From contig NZ_FNIT01000001.1 in assembly GCF_900104035.1 (NCBI RefSeq), positions 454,179 through 518,178 on the forward strand: a stretch of 64,000 nucleotides of DNA, in the 5' to 3' direction. The notes beneath the pieces were generated by a model. That model saw nothing but the letters and a program-made list of their open reading frames with translations, had not been told where the DNA came from and searched no databases. This document shows positions 52,527 through 63,474 of the stretch, piece after piece; position 1 is the first letter of the stretch, and each line of letters begins with the position of its first letter. The DNA comes from Aureimonas jatrophae (GTDB taxonomy: Bacteria; Pseudomonadota; Alphaproteobacteria; Rhizobiales; Rhizobiaceae). The position numbers and the translations under genes were made by a program.

Positions 52527-53453
52527 ATGATCCCCGAACCCGATGCCAGCCAGACGCGGCGTGGCCTTGCCTACGCCTTGGGGGCGTTCCTGATCTGGGG
52601 TCTCGTCCTGCCGATCTACCTGAAGGGGCTGGCCCACGTCTCGCCGCTGGAGGTGCTCGCGCATCGCGTTCTGTGGTCGATTCCGCTTGCGGTCGCGATC
52701 CTGGCGGTGGCGGGGACCCTCGATCGTTTCCCCCGCCTCCTGCGACCGCGCATCGTGCTCATGGCGGCGCTGACCGCCTCGCTGATCTCGGTGAACTGGG
52801 GGGTGTATATCTGGGCGATCGCCAACGGGCACGGCATCGAGGCGGCGCTCGGCTATTACGTCAACCCATTGATCAACGTGCTCCTCGGCATGGCCTTTCT
52901 CGGAGAGCGACCGAGCCGTCTGCAGGGCGCGGCGATCTTGTTGGCCACTTTCGGCGTCGGCATCCTCACGTTCGAGAGCGGCGGCCTGCCGTGGGTGTCG
53001 CTGGCGCTCGCGCTCAGCTTCGGTTTCTATGGCCTGCTTCGCAAGACGTTGCCGTTCGAGGCGACGGAGGGCTTCCTGCTGGAAGTCGTGATCCTCTTCG
53101 TACCGGCGCTGGCGGTCCTGTTCCATGTCTCGGGGCGGGGGGAAACGCGCTTCGGCGCCGACACCGTCGATACGGTTCTGCTGGTCGGCACCGGCGTCGT
53201 GACCGCCGTGCCGCTGATCCTCTATGCCGCGGGCGCCCGGCTTTTGCCCTATACGACGATCGGCCTTCTTCAGTACCTGTCGCCGACGCTCATCTTCCTG
53301 ACCGCTGTGTTCATCTTCGGTGAGCCGTTCGGCTTCTGGCAGGGCGTCAGCTTCGCCTTTATCTGGGCCGGGCTGGCGCTCTACACCGCCGCGATGTTGC
53401 GCGGGCGACGCGGCGCGCCCGCCGCGTCCATCCCGGTGGAAGAGAGAGCCTAG
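52527..53453 (+). CDS. rarD: RarD-type EamA permease
   Basis: 308 residues with about ten hydrophobic helices and the RarD-specific N-terminal blocks AYALGAFLIWGLVLPIYLKGL and LAHRVLWS, NWGVYIWA and GYYVNPLINVLLG. Member of the drug/metabolite transporter superfamily; chloramphenicol sensitivity was the original phenotype, real substrate unknown. Its stop overlaps the convergent LOG-type gene by four bases. Confidence 0.93.
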   Translation: MIPEPDASQTRRGLAYALGAFLIWGLVLPIYLKGLAHVSPLEVLAHRVLWSIPLAVAILAVAGTLDRFPRLLRPRIVLMAALTASLISVNWGVYIWAIANGHGIEAALGYYVNPLINVLLGMAFLGERPSRLQGAAILLATFGVGILTFESGGLPWVSLALALSFGFYGLLRKTLPFEATEGFLLEVVILFVPALAVLFHVSGRGETRFGADTVDTVLLVGTGVVTAVPLILYAAGARLLPYTTIGLLQYLSPTLIFLTAVFIFGEPFGFWQGVSFAFIWAGLALYTAAMLRGRRGAPAASIPVEERA

Positions 53454-54055
53454 AGGCGTTCGATCACCGCCGGCGCGGCTTCGGCGGCGCTGGCGGGTGC
53501 GGCGGCTTCGATCAGGGGCAGAAGATCCTCCACGCGGTCCGCCACGATCGGGCGCACCATATGGCCGGTGTGAATGAAGCCGGCCTCGCGCATGTGGTCG
53601 AGAAGGCTCGCGAACGGATCCCAGAAGCCGCCGACATTGGCGATCGCGATCGGCTTGCGGTGCCGCCCGAGCTGGCTCCACGTCATGATCTCGACCAGCT
53701 CCTCGAGCGTGCCGATGCCGCCCGGCAGCGCCACGAAGGCGTCGGAGCGCTCGAACATCTTGTGCTTGCGCTCGTGCATGTCCTCGGTAACGACGAGTTC
53801 GTCGAGCCGCTTCAGCTCGCTGGCCGTCGCTTCCATGTCGATCAGGAAGCGCGGAATGATGCCCGTCACCTGACCGCCGGCGCGGATCACCGCTTCCGAA
53901 ACGGCACCCATGATGCCACGCGTGCCGCCGCCGTAGATCAGGCGGATGCCGGCCTGGCCCATCAGCGTGCCGAGCGTTTCCGCCGCTTGGATATAGGAGG
54001 GATCGCGGCCCGGAGAGGAGCCGCAGTAGACGCAAAGGGAACGAATCGATGTCAT
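53450..54055 (-). CDS. LOG-family protein (TIGR00730)
   Basis: 201 residues with the LOG motifs: CVYCGSSPG, YGGGTRGIMG, ERKHKMFERSDAF and PGGIGTLEELVE. Family members hydrolyse nucleotide monophosphates, such as 5'-monophosphate cytokinins or AMP, to the base. ATG 54055; the open frame further upstream has no domain. Confidence 0.93.
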   Translation of the reverse strand: MTSIRSLCVYCGSSPGRDPSYIQAAETLGTLMGQAGIRLIYGGGTRGIMGAVSEAVIRAGGQVTGIIPRFLIDMEATASELKRLDELVVTEDMHERKHKMFERSDAFVALPGGIGTLEELVEIMTWSQLGRHRKPIAIANVGGFWDPFASLLDHMREAGFIHTGHMVRPIVADRVEDLLPLIEAAAPASAAEAAPAVIERL

Positions 54056-54120
54056 GAGGGCAAGGTCGGTCGCCGGGGCGTTCCGGTCAAGGACGTCGCG
54101 GTGAATTCGACAGTCCGCGC

Positions 54121-54711
54121 TCAGCTGCGCGCATCGATCGCCTCGGCGATCTCGTCGGCCATCTTGAACAGGCGCACGACGAGCGGGACCGCAAGGGCGA
54201 TAGCCGAGCGGTCGAGACCTCGAGCCGCCTGCGCCTCGCGGATCTCGCTCGCGAGCGACGCGAGCACCGGCACGAAGCGGATCGCCAGTGAGACGGCCAG
54301 GCCGACCCGTGCCGGGTCGATGCCGAACGGGCGCAGGCAGGGCGCGACCAGACGCTCGACCGCATCGGCGATATCGGACGGCCGCGTCGTGGCAGCGGCC
54401 AGCGCGGCCATGAGCAGCAACGCGGCCAGTCGCGAGCCGAAGAGCAGCGCGGCCATGGGCCCTGCGAACCAGAGCTGGAAACCCGCGACGAGAACGACGA
54501 TCGGCAGGCTGGCTCGAAGGGTCCGCCCCGCCGAGCGCCGGCCCAGTGTCATGGCGGTGGCTGCTACCGACAGAACCAGCGCTCCCAGCGACAGCCATAC
54601 GGACGGAATCAGGAAGAGAAGCGTGCCGGCGAGCGCGAGGCCGGCCAGCTTGGCACCGGCGGGCAAGCGGTGCGCCAGCGTCGATCCGGGTCGGTAGACG
54701 TCGGCGATCAT
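54121..54711 (-). CDS. bioN: Biotin ECF transporter transmembrane protein BioN
   Basis: 196-residue T-component (EcfT family): four to five membrane helices followed by a C-terminal helix pair with EIREAQAARGLD, the Ala-Arg-Gly coupling motif that docks on the ATPase. Last gene of bioY-bioM-bioN; ATG 54711 overlaps the bioM stop (ATGA). Confidence 0.93.
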   Translation of the reverse strand: MIADVYRPGSTLAHRLPAGAKLAGLALAGTLLFLIPSVWLSLGALVLSVAATAMTLGRRSAGRTLRASLPIVVLVAGFQLWFAGPMAALLFGSRLAALLLMAALAAATTRPSDIADAVERLVAPCLRPFGIDPARVGLAVSLAIRFVPVLASLASEIREAQAARGLDRSAIALAVPLVVRLFKMADEIAEAIDARS

Positions 54712-55385
54712 GCGTCGGCCAGCCGGCGATAAGCGGCAAGGGCTTCGGCTGGGCCGGCGTCGCAGGCCAGACGTCCCCCGTCGAAGACGAGCACCCTGTC
54801 GAAGCCGTCCAGAAGCGCGAGGTCGTGCGTCGCGAGCACGATCGGTCGCCCCGCCGCTTCCACCGCCGCCATCACGCGGCGCGTATTGCGCCGGTCGAGC
54901 AGCGTCGTCGGCTCGTCGAGAACCAGAAGGCGGGGCTCCAGAACCAGGATGCCCGCCAGCGCCACGAGTTGCCGTTCGCCCCCCGACAACTCGTGCGTCA
55001 GGCGGTCTTCGAAGCCCGACAGTCCGAAGCGATCGAGCATTGCGGCAACCCTGGCGGCGATTTCCGGCTTCGGAACCCCCCGGTTTCGCAGGCCGAACGC
55101 CAGATCTTCGGCGACGCTGGGATAAACGATCTGATGGTCGGGGTTCTGGAACAGGAAGCCGACGCTCCGGCGCACCGCCTTCGTATCGGCGATGGTGTCG
55201 AGCCCGAAGACGCGCACCCGGCCCGCGCTCGGCAGCAGCAGCCCGTTCAGAAGGCGCGCGAAGCTGGACTTGCCGGAGCCGTTGGCGCCCACGATGCCGA
55301 TGCGCGGCTCGACCAGATGCAGGTCGAGACCGCGCAGCACCTGTCGGCCGCCGCGCTCCACCGCGACACCGCTGAGTTCGATCAT
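54708..55385 (-). CDS. bioM: Biotin ECF transporter ATPase BioM
   Basis: 225-residue ABC ATPase: Walker A GANGSGKSS, Q-loop FLFQNPDHQIV, signature LSGGERQLVALA, Walker B LLVLDEPT, H-loop ATHDLALL. Energises the uptake complex with BioN and BioY. ATG at 55385 overlaps the stop of bioY. Confidence 0.95.
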   Translation of the reverse strand: MIELSGVAVERGGRQVLRGLDLHLVEPRIGIVGANGSGKSSFARLLNGLLLPSAGRVRVFGLDTIADTKAVRRSVGFLFQNPDHQIVYPSVAEDLAFGLRNRGVPKPEIAARVAAMLDRFGLSGFEDRLTHELSGGERQLVALAGILVLEPRLLVLDEPTTLLDRRNTRRVMAAVEAAGRPIVLATHDLALLDGFDRVLVFDGGRLACDAGPAEALAAYRRLADA

Positions 55386-55945
55386 CCGATCCGGCGCGCC
55401 GACCGGCGACCGATCAACGGGTAGCTGTTCGATACGGCGACCATCACGGCGGCGGCGAGGGCGGCCTTGATCAGGTCTCCCGGCAGGAAGGCCACCGACC
55501 CCCAAGCGGCGGTCGCAAGGGGAGCGCCGGTGACCACGGAGATGCCGGGGATGCCGCAGGCGTAGAGAACCAGGATGCCGCCGGTCGCCGCCGCCAGAAA
55601 GGCGGACACGAAATGAAGCCGCGGCAGGAAGCGCTCGGTGACAAGTCCGGTCACGAAGGCCGCTGGCAGCCAGCCGAGGAAGAAGCCGACCGTCGGGCCG
55701 GCCAAGACCGCGATGCCGCCCCGTCCGCCCGACAGAAGCGGCAGGCCCGCGAGCACGATCACCATGAACAGAAGGATCGCCAGCGTACCGCGCCGTGCTC
55801 CGAGCAGCCCGCCCGCCAGCATCACGCCCATGGACTGGGCGGTGATGGGCACGTTGATGACCGGCACATTCAGAGCCGGAAAGACCCCGAGTACGGCCAT
55901 CAGTGCGGCGAACAGGGCGATATGCACGATGTCGCGAGTGGTCAC
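55382..55945 (-). CDS. bioY: Biotin ECF transporter substrate-binding protein BioY
   Basis: 187-residue S-component with six hydrophobic segments and the BioY pattern ITAQSMGVMLAGGLLGARRG. It binds biotin in the membrane. First gene of the bioYMN unit. I looked for a BioR palindrome (TTATCTATAA-like) upstream and saw none. Confidence 0.94.
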   Translation of the reverse strand: MTTRDIVHIALFAALMAVLGVFPALNVPVINVPITAQSMGVMLAGGLLGARRGTLAILLFMVIVLAGLPLLSGGRGGIAVLAGPTVGFFLGWLPAAFVTGLVTERFLPRLHFVSAFLAAATGGILVLYACGIPGISVVTGAPLATAAWGSVAFLPGDLIKAALAAAVMVAVSNSYPLIGRRSARRIG

Positions 55946-56015
55946 GCGGGACTCCCGAATGCGTTGAGGCGCGATCAGGGCTCTAGCTCGTGTCGCAAGC
56001 GGCGTCGAGCGTCGG

Positions 56016-56873
56016 TCAGATCGCGGTGCGCATCGCCTCGTCGAGATACACGCGGCGCAGACGACGAGCGAGGTCGCCCGGCCGCCCGTCGCCGACCCGC
56101 ACGCCGTCGATCTCGACCACAGCGGTCACGAAGGCGCCCGCCGAGGTGATGAACGCTTCGCGCGCGCCCTGCGCCTCCTCCACCGTGAAGGGCCGCTCCT
56201 CGATCGCCAGACCGGCTTCCGCCGCGCCGTGCAGCACGGCGCTGCGGGTGATGCCGGGCAGGATCGAGCGCGACAGCGAAGGCGTCACGATCGTCCCGTC
56301 CTGTGTGAGGATATACGCGTTGTTCGAGGAGCCCTCCGTCACGAATCCGTTCTCGGTCATCCAGACATCGTCGAAACCATCGCGGCGAGCCTGCGACTTC
56401 GCCATCGACGCGTAGAGGAGCTGCGTGGTCTTGATGTCACGGCGGCCCCAGCGAAGATCGGGCGCGACCGCGACGCGCAGGCCACGCTCGGCCTCGGGCG
56501 ATTCGAGCGAGGCACGGGTCTGCGTGAAGAGCACGAGGCCCGGACCCGTCTCCGCCGGTGGCCAGATGAAGTCGCGGTCCGCCGCTCCGCGCGACACCTG
56601 CAGGTAGACGCTGCCGAGATCGATGCCGTTGCGACGGACGAGCTCACGGTGCAGCGCGAGCAACTCGTCGTCGCCGGCGGGCGACGCCATGTCGAGTTCG
56701 GCAAGCGACCGGCGCAGCCGGGCCTGGTGCGCCGCATAGTCCACGAGCTTGCCGCCGATCACGGCGGTCACCTCGTAGACCGCGTCGGCAAACAGGAAGC
56801 CCCGGTCGAAGACCGAAATCCGGGCGTCCGCTTCCGGAACGAACTCGCCGTTGACGAAGACGGTGCGCGACAT
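56016..56873 (-). CDS. dat: D-amino-acid (D-alanine) aminotransferase
   Basis: 285-residue class IV PLP-dependent aminotransferase. Start FVNGEFVPEADARISVFDRGFLFAD, the PLP lysine in RDIKTTQLL, and VTEGSSNNAYI are typical for D-alanine transaminase, which makes D-glutamate and D-alanine for peptidoglycan. ATG 56873 with AAGGAGAAG upstream; the 18 extra residues of the longer frame are not needed. Confidence 0.92.
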   Translation of the reverse strand: MSRTVFVNGEFVPEADARISVFDRGFLFADAVYEVTAVIGGKLVDYAAHQARLRRSLAELDMASPAGDDELLALHRELVRRNGIDLGSVYLQVSRGAADRDFIWPPAETGPGLVLFTQTRASLESPEAERGLRVAVAPDLRWGRRDIKTTQLLYASMAKSQARRDGFDDVWMTENGFVTEGSSNNAYILTQDGTIVTPSLSRSILPGITRSAVLHGAAEAGLAIEERPFTVEEAQGAREAFITSAGAFVTAVVEIDGVRVGDGRPGDLARRLRRVYLDEAMRTAI

Positions 56874-57063
56874 GACTTCTCCTTCAGGCCGACAGGACCT
56901 GCGGGAGCTTCTAGCGGTCCGGCCCAAAGACCGGAAGCAGCGAAAACCGGCGCCTCGACCCCGCTTGCTGGTTGCGAGGGCGTGGGGCGGCGGCTAGGCC
57001 AGGGGTGGGAGGGCCGGCGCGCATGCCGGGCCGCTTCGTTCTTGAAGGAGCTCCGGCGCTCGT

Positions 57064-58524
57064 ATGGGCCATTACCTCGGACTTGATCTCGGCACCTCGT
57101 CGCTGAAGGCGCTGGTGATCGACCAGAACCAGAATCCTCTCGCGACAGCCAGCGTCCCGCTCACGGTCGAGCGCCCGCATTTCGGCTGGTCGGAGCAGTC
57201 GCCCGACAGCTGGCTCAAGGCCTGCGAGGACGTGATCGCCATCCTGCGCCGCGAGGCGCCGGACGCGCTGGCAGGCGTCGAGGGCATCGGCCTGTCGGGC
57301 CACATGCACGGGGCGACGCTGCTCGGCGACGACGACCAGGTGCTGCGCCCCTGCATCCTGTGGAACGACACGCGCTCCCATGCCGAGGCGGCCGAACTCG
57401 ACGACGACGAGGCGCGCCGCATCACCGGGAACATCGTGTTCCCCGGTTTCACCGCGCCCAAGCTTCTCTGGGTGGCCCGCAACGAGCCCGAGATCTTCAG
57501 CAAGGTCCGGCGCGTTCTGCTGCCGAAGGACTACCTGCGTCTCTGGCTGACCGGCGAGGCGGTCTCGGAAATGTCGGACGCGGCCGGAACGAGCTGGCTC
57601 GATACCGGTCAGCGTCGCTGGTCGAACCGGATGCTGGAGCGCACCGGACTGCCGCTTTCCGCCATGCCGAGGCTGGTGGAAGGCACCGAAACCAGCGGGA
57701 CGCTGCGCGGCGAACTCGCCTCGCGATGGGGTCTCAAGGCCGGCATCGCAGTGGCGGGCGGCGGCGGCGACAACGCGGCCTCGGCCTGCGGTGTCGGCGT
57801 CACGCGCCCCGGCACGGGCTTCCTGTCGCTCGGCACGTCGGGCGTCCTCTTCACGGCCAGCGCCGGCTACGATCCGGCGCCCGAAACAGCGCTCCATACG
57901 TTCTGCCATGCCATTCCCGGCCTTTGGCACCAGATGGGCGTGACGCTCTCGGCCGCAGGGTCGCTGGAATGGCTCTCGCAGCTCCTGCAGGAGAAGCCGG
58001 GCGACCTCGTCGCACAGGCCGGCGACAGGCTCGACGAGCCGGGACGGCTTCTGTTCCTTCCCTATCTCTCGGGCGAGCGCACGCCGCACAACGACGCGGC
58101 CGTGCGTGGCGCCTTCGTCGGGCTCTCGGCCGACACGAGCCGGGCCGACATGGTGCGGGCCGTGATGGAGGGCGTTGCGTTTTCGATGCGCGACTGCCTC
58201 GACGCCGCCCCGCATACGGGTTGGGTTCGCCAGCTCGTGGCGGTCGGCGCCGGCTCTCGCTCCAGCCTCTGGCTCCGCATCATGGCAAGCGTTCTGGAGA
58301 CGCCGGTCGCGCTGCCGGCCGCGGGTGACTTTGGCGCCGCGTTCGGCGCGGCGCGGCTCGGCTTGTGCGCGGCGACGGGCGCCGACCCCGACGCGGTGAT
58401 GACCGAGCCACCGATCGCCGCTCGCTACGAGCCGGACGCGAAGCTGACGGAAGCCTATGCAAGGGCGCATCAGCGCTATCAGGCGCTCTATCCCGCGCTG
58501 AAGGCCGCGGCGATCCGCGACTGA
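57064..58524 (+). CDS. xylB: Xylulokinase
   Basis: 486-residue FGGY-family sugar kinase that phosphorylates D-xylulose. N-terminal phosphate loop YLGLDLGTSSLKAL, the xylulokinase signature HFGWSEQSPDSW, LWNDTRS, and the C-terminal adenosine-binding GAGSRSSLWLRIMASV. Start ATG 57064 follows AAGGAGC. No xylA, xylose regulator or sugar transporter is next to it. Ends before a strong bidirectional terminator. Confidence 0.95.
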   Translation: MGHYLGLDLGTSSLKALVIDQNQNPLATASVPLTVERPHFGWSEQSPDSWLKACEDVIAILRREAPDALAGVEGIGLSGHMHGATLLGDDDQVLRPCILWNDTRSHAEAAELDDDEARRITGNIVFPGFTAPKLLWVARNEPEIFSKVRRVLLPKDYLRLWLTGEAVSEMSDAAGTSWLDTGQRRWSNRMLERTGLPLSAMPRLVEGTETSGTLRGELASRWGLKAGIAVAGGGGDNAASACGVGVTRPGTGFLSLGTSGVLFTASAGYDPAPETALHTFCHAIPGLWHQMGVTLSAAGSLEWLSQLLQEKPGDLVAQAGDRLDEPGRLLFLPYLSGERTPHNDAAVRGAFVGLSADTSRADMVRAVMEGVAFSMRDCLDAAPHTGWVRQLVAVGAGSRSSLWLRIMASVLETPVALPAAGDFGAAFGAARLGLCAATGADPDAVMTEPPIAARYEPDAKLTEAYARAHQRYQALYPALKAAAIRD

Positions 58525-58543
58525 GCGAACCGACCAGCCAGTA

Positions 58544-58580
58544 AAAAGGCCCGGCCGAGAGATCGGCCGGGCCTTTTCGT
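58544..58580. terminator. Bidirectional terminator between xylB and livK
   Basis: A perfect 15-base inverted repeat AAAAGGCCCGGCCGA / TCGGCCGGGCCTTTT with GAGA loop; A-run on the left and T-run on the right make it usable by the convergent xylB and leucine-transporter transcripts. Confidence 0.92.
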
Positions 58581-58625
58581 TGCGGTGACCGACGGAAGAG
58601 GGACGCCCTTCCGCCGGACCGATGC

Positions 58626-59738
58626 TTACTTCGACGCGTCGGCGGTCAGGTAGTCGTACTTGCCGGCCTTCCACTCGTAGATGACGTAGCCCGGCAGCGT
58701 GACGTCGCCCTTGCCGTCGAACTTCAGGTCGCCCACGACGGTCGGCAGAGCCTCGGAGTCCAGAACCTTGGTGACGGCCTCGAACTCGGTCGACTGCGCC
58801 TTCTTGGCCGCCTCGGCCCAGGCCTGGATCGCGGCGTAGGTGTAGAGAACGTAGCCCTCGGCGGTCTTGCCGGACTTCTCGATCTCCGCGACGATCGGAG
58901 CCGCCTGCGGGTTCTTGCGAGGATCGGGCGAGAACGTCATGAGCGTGCCCTCGCCGGCGTCGCCGGTGATCGCCCAGTATTCGTCGGTGACAATGGCGTC
59001 GCCCGACATGACCTTGGCGTTCAGGCCCTGCTCCTTGGCCTGACGGGCGATGAGGCCCGCCTCGGTCTGGTAGCCGCCGATGTAGATCAGCTTCACGTCG
59101 GCCTGCTTCATGCGGGTGATGAGCGAGGAGAAGTCCTTCTCGCCGACCGTGTAGGACTCGGTCACAGCCGGCTTCACGCCGCCCGCTTCCATGAACTTCA
59201 TGGTCTGGTCGGCAAGGCCCTTGCCGTAAGCCGACTTGTCGTCGAGCACGGCAACCGCCTGACCCTTGAACTTGTCGGCGATGTAGCCGCCCGCGACCTC
59301 GCCCTGCTGGTCGTCGCGACCGCAAACGCGGTAGATGCCGGGACCGGGGCGCTTGTCGGTGTAGTCCGGGTTGGTGGAGGCCGGCGAAATCTCGATGATG
59401 CCTTCCTCGGCATAGACCTGGCTGGCCGGGATCGAGGAGCCCGAGCAGAAGTGGCCGGCGACAAATGACACGCCCTGCGAGGCGAACTGGTTGGCGACCG
59501 CGACGGCCTGCTTCGGATCGCATGCGTCGTCGCCGATCGAGAGCTTCAGCATCTCGCCGTTGACGCCGCCGGCCTTGTTGATGTCGGCAATGGCCTGCTC
59601 GGCGCCGATGCGGAGCTGCTCGCCGAAGGCGGCGTTCTGGCCCGTCATCGGACCGGCGACGCCGATCGTGATGTCGGCGAGCGCGGCCCCGGACAGCATC
59701 ATGTTGAGGGCCACACCGGCCAGAAGCAGTTTCTTCAT
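58626..59738 (-). CDS. livK: Branched-chain amino acid ABC transporter substrate-binding protein
   Basis: 370 residues. Signal peptide (MKKLLLAGVALNMMLSGAALA), then a type I periplasmic binding fold beginning ITIGVAGPMTGQNAAFGEQL. Cys pairs (DDACDP with HFCSGS) suggest a disulfide as in LivJ/LivK. Probably binds leucine, isoleucine, valine or a related amino acid. Last gene of the cluster that runs leftward, 150 bases after the DUF6867 gene, possibly with its own promoter as abundant binding proteins often have. Confidence 0.94.
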   Translation of the reverse strand: MKKLLLAGVALNMMLSGAALADITIGVAGPMTGQNAAFGEQLRIGAEQAIADINKAGGVNGEMLKLSIGDDACDPKQAVAVANQFASQGVSFVAGHFCSGSSIPASQVYAEEGIIEISPASTNPDYTDKRPGPGIYRVCGRDDQQGEVAGGYIADKFKGQAVAVLDDKSAYGKGLADQTMKFMEAGGVKPAVTESYTVGEKDFSSLITRMKQADVKLIYIGGYQTEAGLIARQAKEQGLNAKVMSGDAIVTDEYWAITGDAGEGTLMTFSPDPRKNPQAAPIVAEIEKSGKTAEGYVLYTYAAIQAWAEAAKKAQSTEFEAVTKVLDSEALPTVVGDLKFDGKGDVTLPGYVIYEWKAGKYDYLTADASK

Positions 59739-59888
59739 CGAACGTTTCCCCTGTTGTCCGGCCGCTTCGGCCGTGCATGGCGGCAACCGGTTCAGGCCGG
59801 CGCTCGAAACCGAGTAAAGACGGATTCGCGCAATCCCGCCATAGGCTTCGTCGCTATCCCGGCAAGTTTCTGCACGCCTTCGCGCCGT
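59739..59888. other. Intergenic region upstream of livK
   Basis: 150 bases with no gene; a likely place for a separate livK promoter. No hairpin with T-run seen. Confidence 0.4.
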
Positions 59889-60250
59889 TCAGGCAGAATG
59901 CCCACTGCTTGTGCTAAGGAACCGGTACTGCCCCCGCATCTGCGCGCTTCGCGTCGTCTGCCGACCCACGGCCGCCAGGGCCAATAGCGCGACGAAGTCG
60001 ACGAGACCGTAGTGCAGCGCGGTGCCGACGGTGGAAAACGGCAGAAAGAACGTCCCGTTGAACAAGGAGAAGTGAAGGAAGCGAATCGCGGCCGTCAGGA
60101 GCAGGATGTAGAAGACCATAAGCCCCCAGCCGTCCCATCCGCGCGCCGTCGCCCGGCCGACCGCGAAGGCGAGCAGGCCACCGATCACGAGGGTCACGAC
60201 CACGAACTCGACCGCTGAAACCTCCCACAGGAGGGCCATCTCGCGTTCCA

Positions 60251-60251
<1 letters not shown>
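59889..60251 (-). CDS. DUF6867-like small membrane protein
   Basis: 120 residues, three to four hydrophobic helices (VSAVEFVVVTLVIGGLLAFAV, GLMVFYILLLTAAIRFLHF, GLVDFVALLALAAVG) and a charged tail. It sits in the liv operon between livF and the binding-protein gene, as in many Hyphomicrobiales. Possibly a helper of the transporter. Start 60251 overlaps the livF stop (ATGA). Confidence 0.78.
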
Positions 60252-61005
<754 letters not shown>

Positions 61006-61009
<4 letters not shown>

Positions 61010-62001
61010 CGGGCATCTCCTTCCGCGACATGGGCCTCGGCGATCGCGCCATCGACGTCCCCGCGCTCCAGCTTCTCCTCGACCGCTTCGACCTCCTCAT
61101 CGTCGACGCCGAGATAGGCCGCGATCACGCGTGGGTCGTTGCGAACCTCGTGGGCGGTGCCGTCCGAGATCTTCTTGCCGTAGTCGAGCACGACGATGTG
61201 GTCCGAGATCTCCATGACGACGCCCATGTCGTGCTCGATCAACAGGATCGAGGTGTCGAACTCGTCGCGGATCGAGCGCAGGAGCGCATTCAACTCGGCC
61301 GACTCCCGCGGGTTCAGGCCGGCGGCGGGCTCGTCGAGGCACAGAAGCACCGGATCGGTGCACATGGCGCGCGCGATCTCGAGGCGGCGCTGGTCGCCGT
61401 AGGACAGGTCGGCGGCCGGATCGTCGGCACGGTCCAGAAGCGCCGTGCGCCGAAGCCAGTCCACCGCGCGGTCCTGCGCGGCCTCCTTGGCGCGGCGATA
61501 GCCCGGAAGCCCGAGCAGGCCGGCGATCGTGAAGCCCGATGCCGCCATCAGCTTGTTGTGCTGGGCGACGAGGAGGTTCTCGAACACGGTCATGCCGCCG
61601 AAGAGGCGGATGTTCTGGAAGGTGCGCGCGACGCCCGCGACCTCGGTGATCTTGAAGTCCGGCATGCGCTCGAGAAGGAAGATTTCGCCTTCGCCGGTCT
61701 TCAGGCTCTTGGCGCCGCCGCGCGTCAGCTCGGCCAGCGCATCGTTGCCGATGCCCCGGCCACGCCGCAGGGCGATACGCCCCTCGGTCGGCTTGTAGAA
61801 GCCGGTGACGCAGTTGAAGACGGTGGTCTTGCCGGCGCCGTTCGGGCCGATCAGGGCGGTGATGTCGCCGCGTCCGACCGAGAAGCTCAGATCGTTGATG
61901 GCGACGAGGCCGCCGAAGCGCATCGTCAGATGCTCGACGGTGAGCACCGGGTCGCTGGTCCAGCGACCGGCGGCAAGGGGGGCGGAGGTCTGGATCGTCA
62001 T
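61006..62001 (-). CDS. livG: Branched-chain amino acid ABC transporter ATPase LivG
   Basis: 331 residues: Walker A GPNGAGKTT, VARTFQNIRLFGGMTVFEN, signature DLSYGDQRRLEIARAM, Walker B LLCLDEPAAGLNP. Longer than E. coli LivG (about 255) because of an insert near 70-120 that holds a charged segment, and a C-terminal acidic extension (EEVEAVEEKLERGDVDG). ATG at 62001. Confidence 0.94.
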
Positions 62002-62005
62002 GGGT

Positions 62006-63466
62006 TCAGTGGCCCTCGCCCTGTGCGACCATGTCGGCGCCGATGCTCTTGCGTTCCTTGTAGACGGCGGATGGCTGGCGCGAGGACACGAGGCCGCGCG
62101 GCTTCCACACCATGATCGCGACCATGGCGACGCCGAACAGCACCATGCGGTAGCGCGAGGGGTCGAAGTCCGATCCGAGGATGTCTTGGATGAAGGTCAG
62201 GTTTCGCATCAGCTCGATGCCGCCGATCATCACCAGCGACGCGAAGACGACACCGATCTGCGAGCCGAGACCGCCGAGCACGACGATGGCGAGAATGATC
62301 GCCGACTCGAGGAAGGTGAAGCTTTCCGGCGAGATGAAGCCCTGACGGGTGGCGAAGAACGAGCCGGCGAAGCCGCCGAACATGGCGCCCGTGGCAAACG
62401 CGGTGAGCTTCACGTTGGTGGTGTTGATGCCCAGCGCGCGGCAGGCGATCTCGTCCTCGCGCAGGGCTTCCCAGGCGCGCCCGACCGGCAGGCGGCGCAG
62501 GCGAAGCGTTACGAAGTTGGTCAGAAGGGCGAGTGCCAAGATGATGTAGTAGAGGAAGATGAAGCGATGGATGGCGTCGTAGGGGATGCCGAAGAAGTCG
62601 GAGAACGACCCTTCGCCGCGACCGAACTCCAAACCGAAGAGCGTCGGACGCGGAATGCCGAGAAGGCCGTTCGGACCGCCGGTGAACTCACCCCAGTTGA
62701 GCAGAACGACGCGGATGATTTCGCCGAAGGCGAGCGTCACGATCGCGAGGTAGTCGCCTCGCAAGCGCAGCACCGGGAAGCCGAGAACGATACCCCAGAG
62801 CGCCGCGAAGAGGCCCGCCATCGGCAGGCACACCCAGAAGCCGAGCTCGAAGTTGTTGGCGAGCAACGCGAAGGAGTAGGCGCCCACCGCGTAGAAGGCG
62901 ACGTAGCCGAGGTCGAGAAGGCCCGCGAGGCCGACCACGATGTTCAGGCCCCACCCGAGCATGACGTAGGTCAGGATCAGGATCGCGAGATCGATCAGGT
63001 AGCGGTCGGACGCCGGGAAGAGCGCTTGGATGATGAAGGGCAGAAACAGCGCGACGCCGAGGAACAGGATGCCGAGCACCCGGCCGACCGTGATCTTGCG
63101 GCCCGGCGCGGCGACTTTCTTAGTCGTCGTGGCGGAGCGCAGCGACACCTTGCGCTGGAACAGGGCGAGGCTGAGTACGAAGCGAACAACGAAGGCGATG
63201 GCGACGAAGGTCAGCCACAGGTCCCAGCGCTGGTAGAGCAGCAGGCCGCCGGGCGCGATGTCGGAGCGGATCGCGACGAAGAAGAGCGTGAGGAGGCCCA
63301 CGATCGCCGCCGTGATGGTCGCCTCTCGAAGCGCCTTCGGAACGCTGATGACGGTCGCAGGCTCCGGCGTGAACGGCGGCTCACCGCCGACAGCGGCTCG
63401 GCGCTCGTCCTGAAGCGCCTGCGCGCCCTCTGGGGTCTGAGTGGAGGTCGGCTGGATGGTCGACAT
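62006..63466 (-). CDS. livM: Branched-chain amino acid ABC transporter permease LivM
   Basis: 486 residues. A charged N-terminal tail (about 1-45), additional N-terminal helices, then the LivM core with [34 protein letters not shown] (cytoplasmic loop that docks on the ATPase) and [18 protein letters not shown]. Longer than E. coli LivM (425). Stop lies four bases before livG. Confidence 0.94.
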   Translation of the reverse strand: MSTIQPTSTQTPEGAQALQDERRAAVGGEPPFTPEPATVISVPKALREATITAAIVGLLTLFFVAIRSDIAPGGLLLYQRWDLWLTFVAIAFVVRFVLSLALFQRKVSLRSATTTKKVAAPGRKITVGRVLGILFLGVALFLPFIIQALFPASDRYLIDLAILILTYVMLGWGLNIVVGLAGLLDLGYVAFYAVGAYSFALLANNFELGFWVCLPMAGLFAALWGIVLGFPVLRLRGDYLAIVTLAFGEIIRVVLLNWGEFTGGPNGLLGIPRPTLFGLEFGRGEGSFSDFFGIPYDAIHRFIFLYYIILALALLTNFVTLRLRRLPVGRAWEALREDEIACRALGINTTNVKLTAFATGAMFGGFAGSFFATRQGFISPESFTFLESAIILAIVVLGGLGSQIGVVFASLVMIGGIELMRNLTFIQDILGSDFDPSRYRMVLFGVAMVAIMVWKPRGLVSSRQPSAVYKERKSIGADMVAQGEGH

Positions 63467-63474
63467 GGATCGTC

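Noticed and set aside
55946-56015. BioR operator or biotin-responsive element before bioY
   Set aside because: No TTATCTATAA-like palindrome in the short upstream region.
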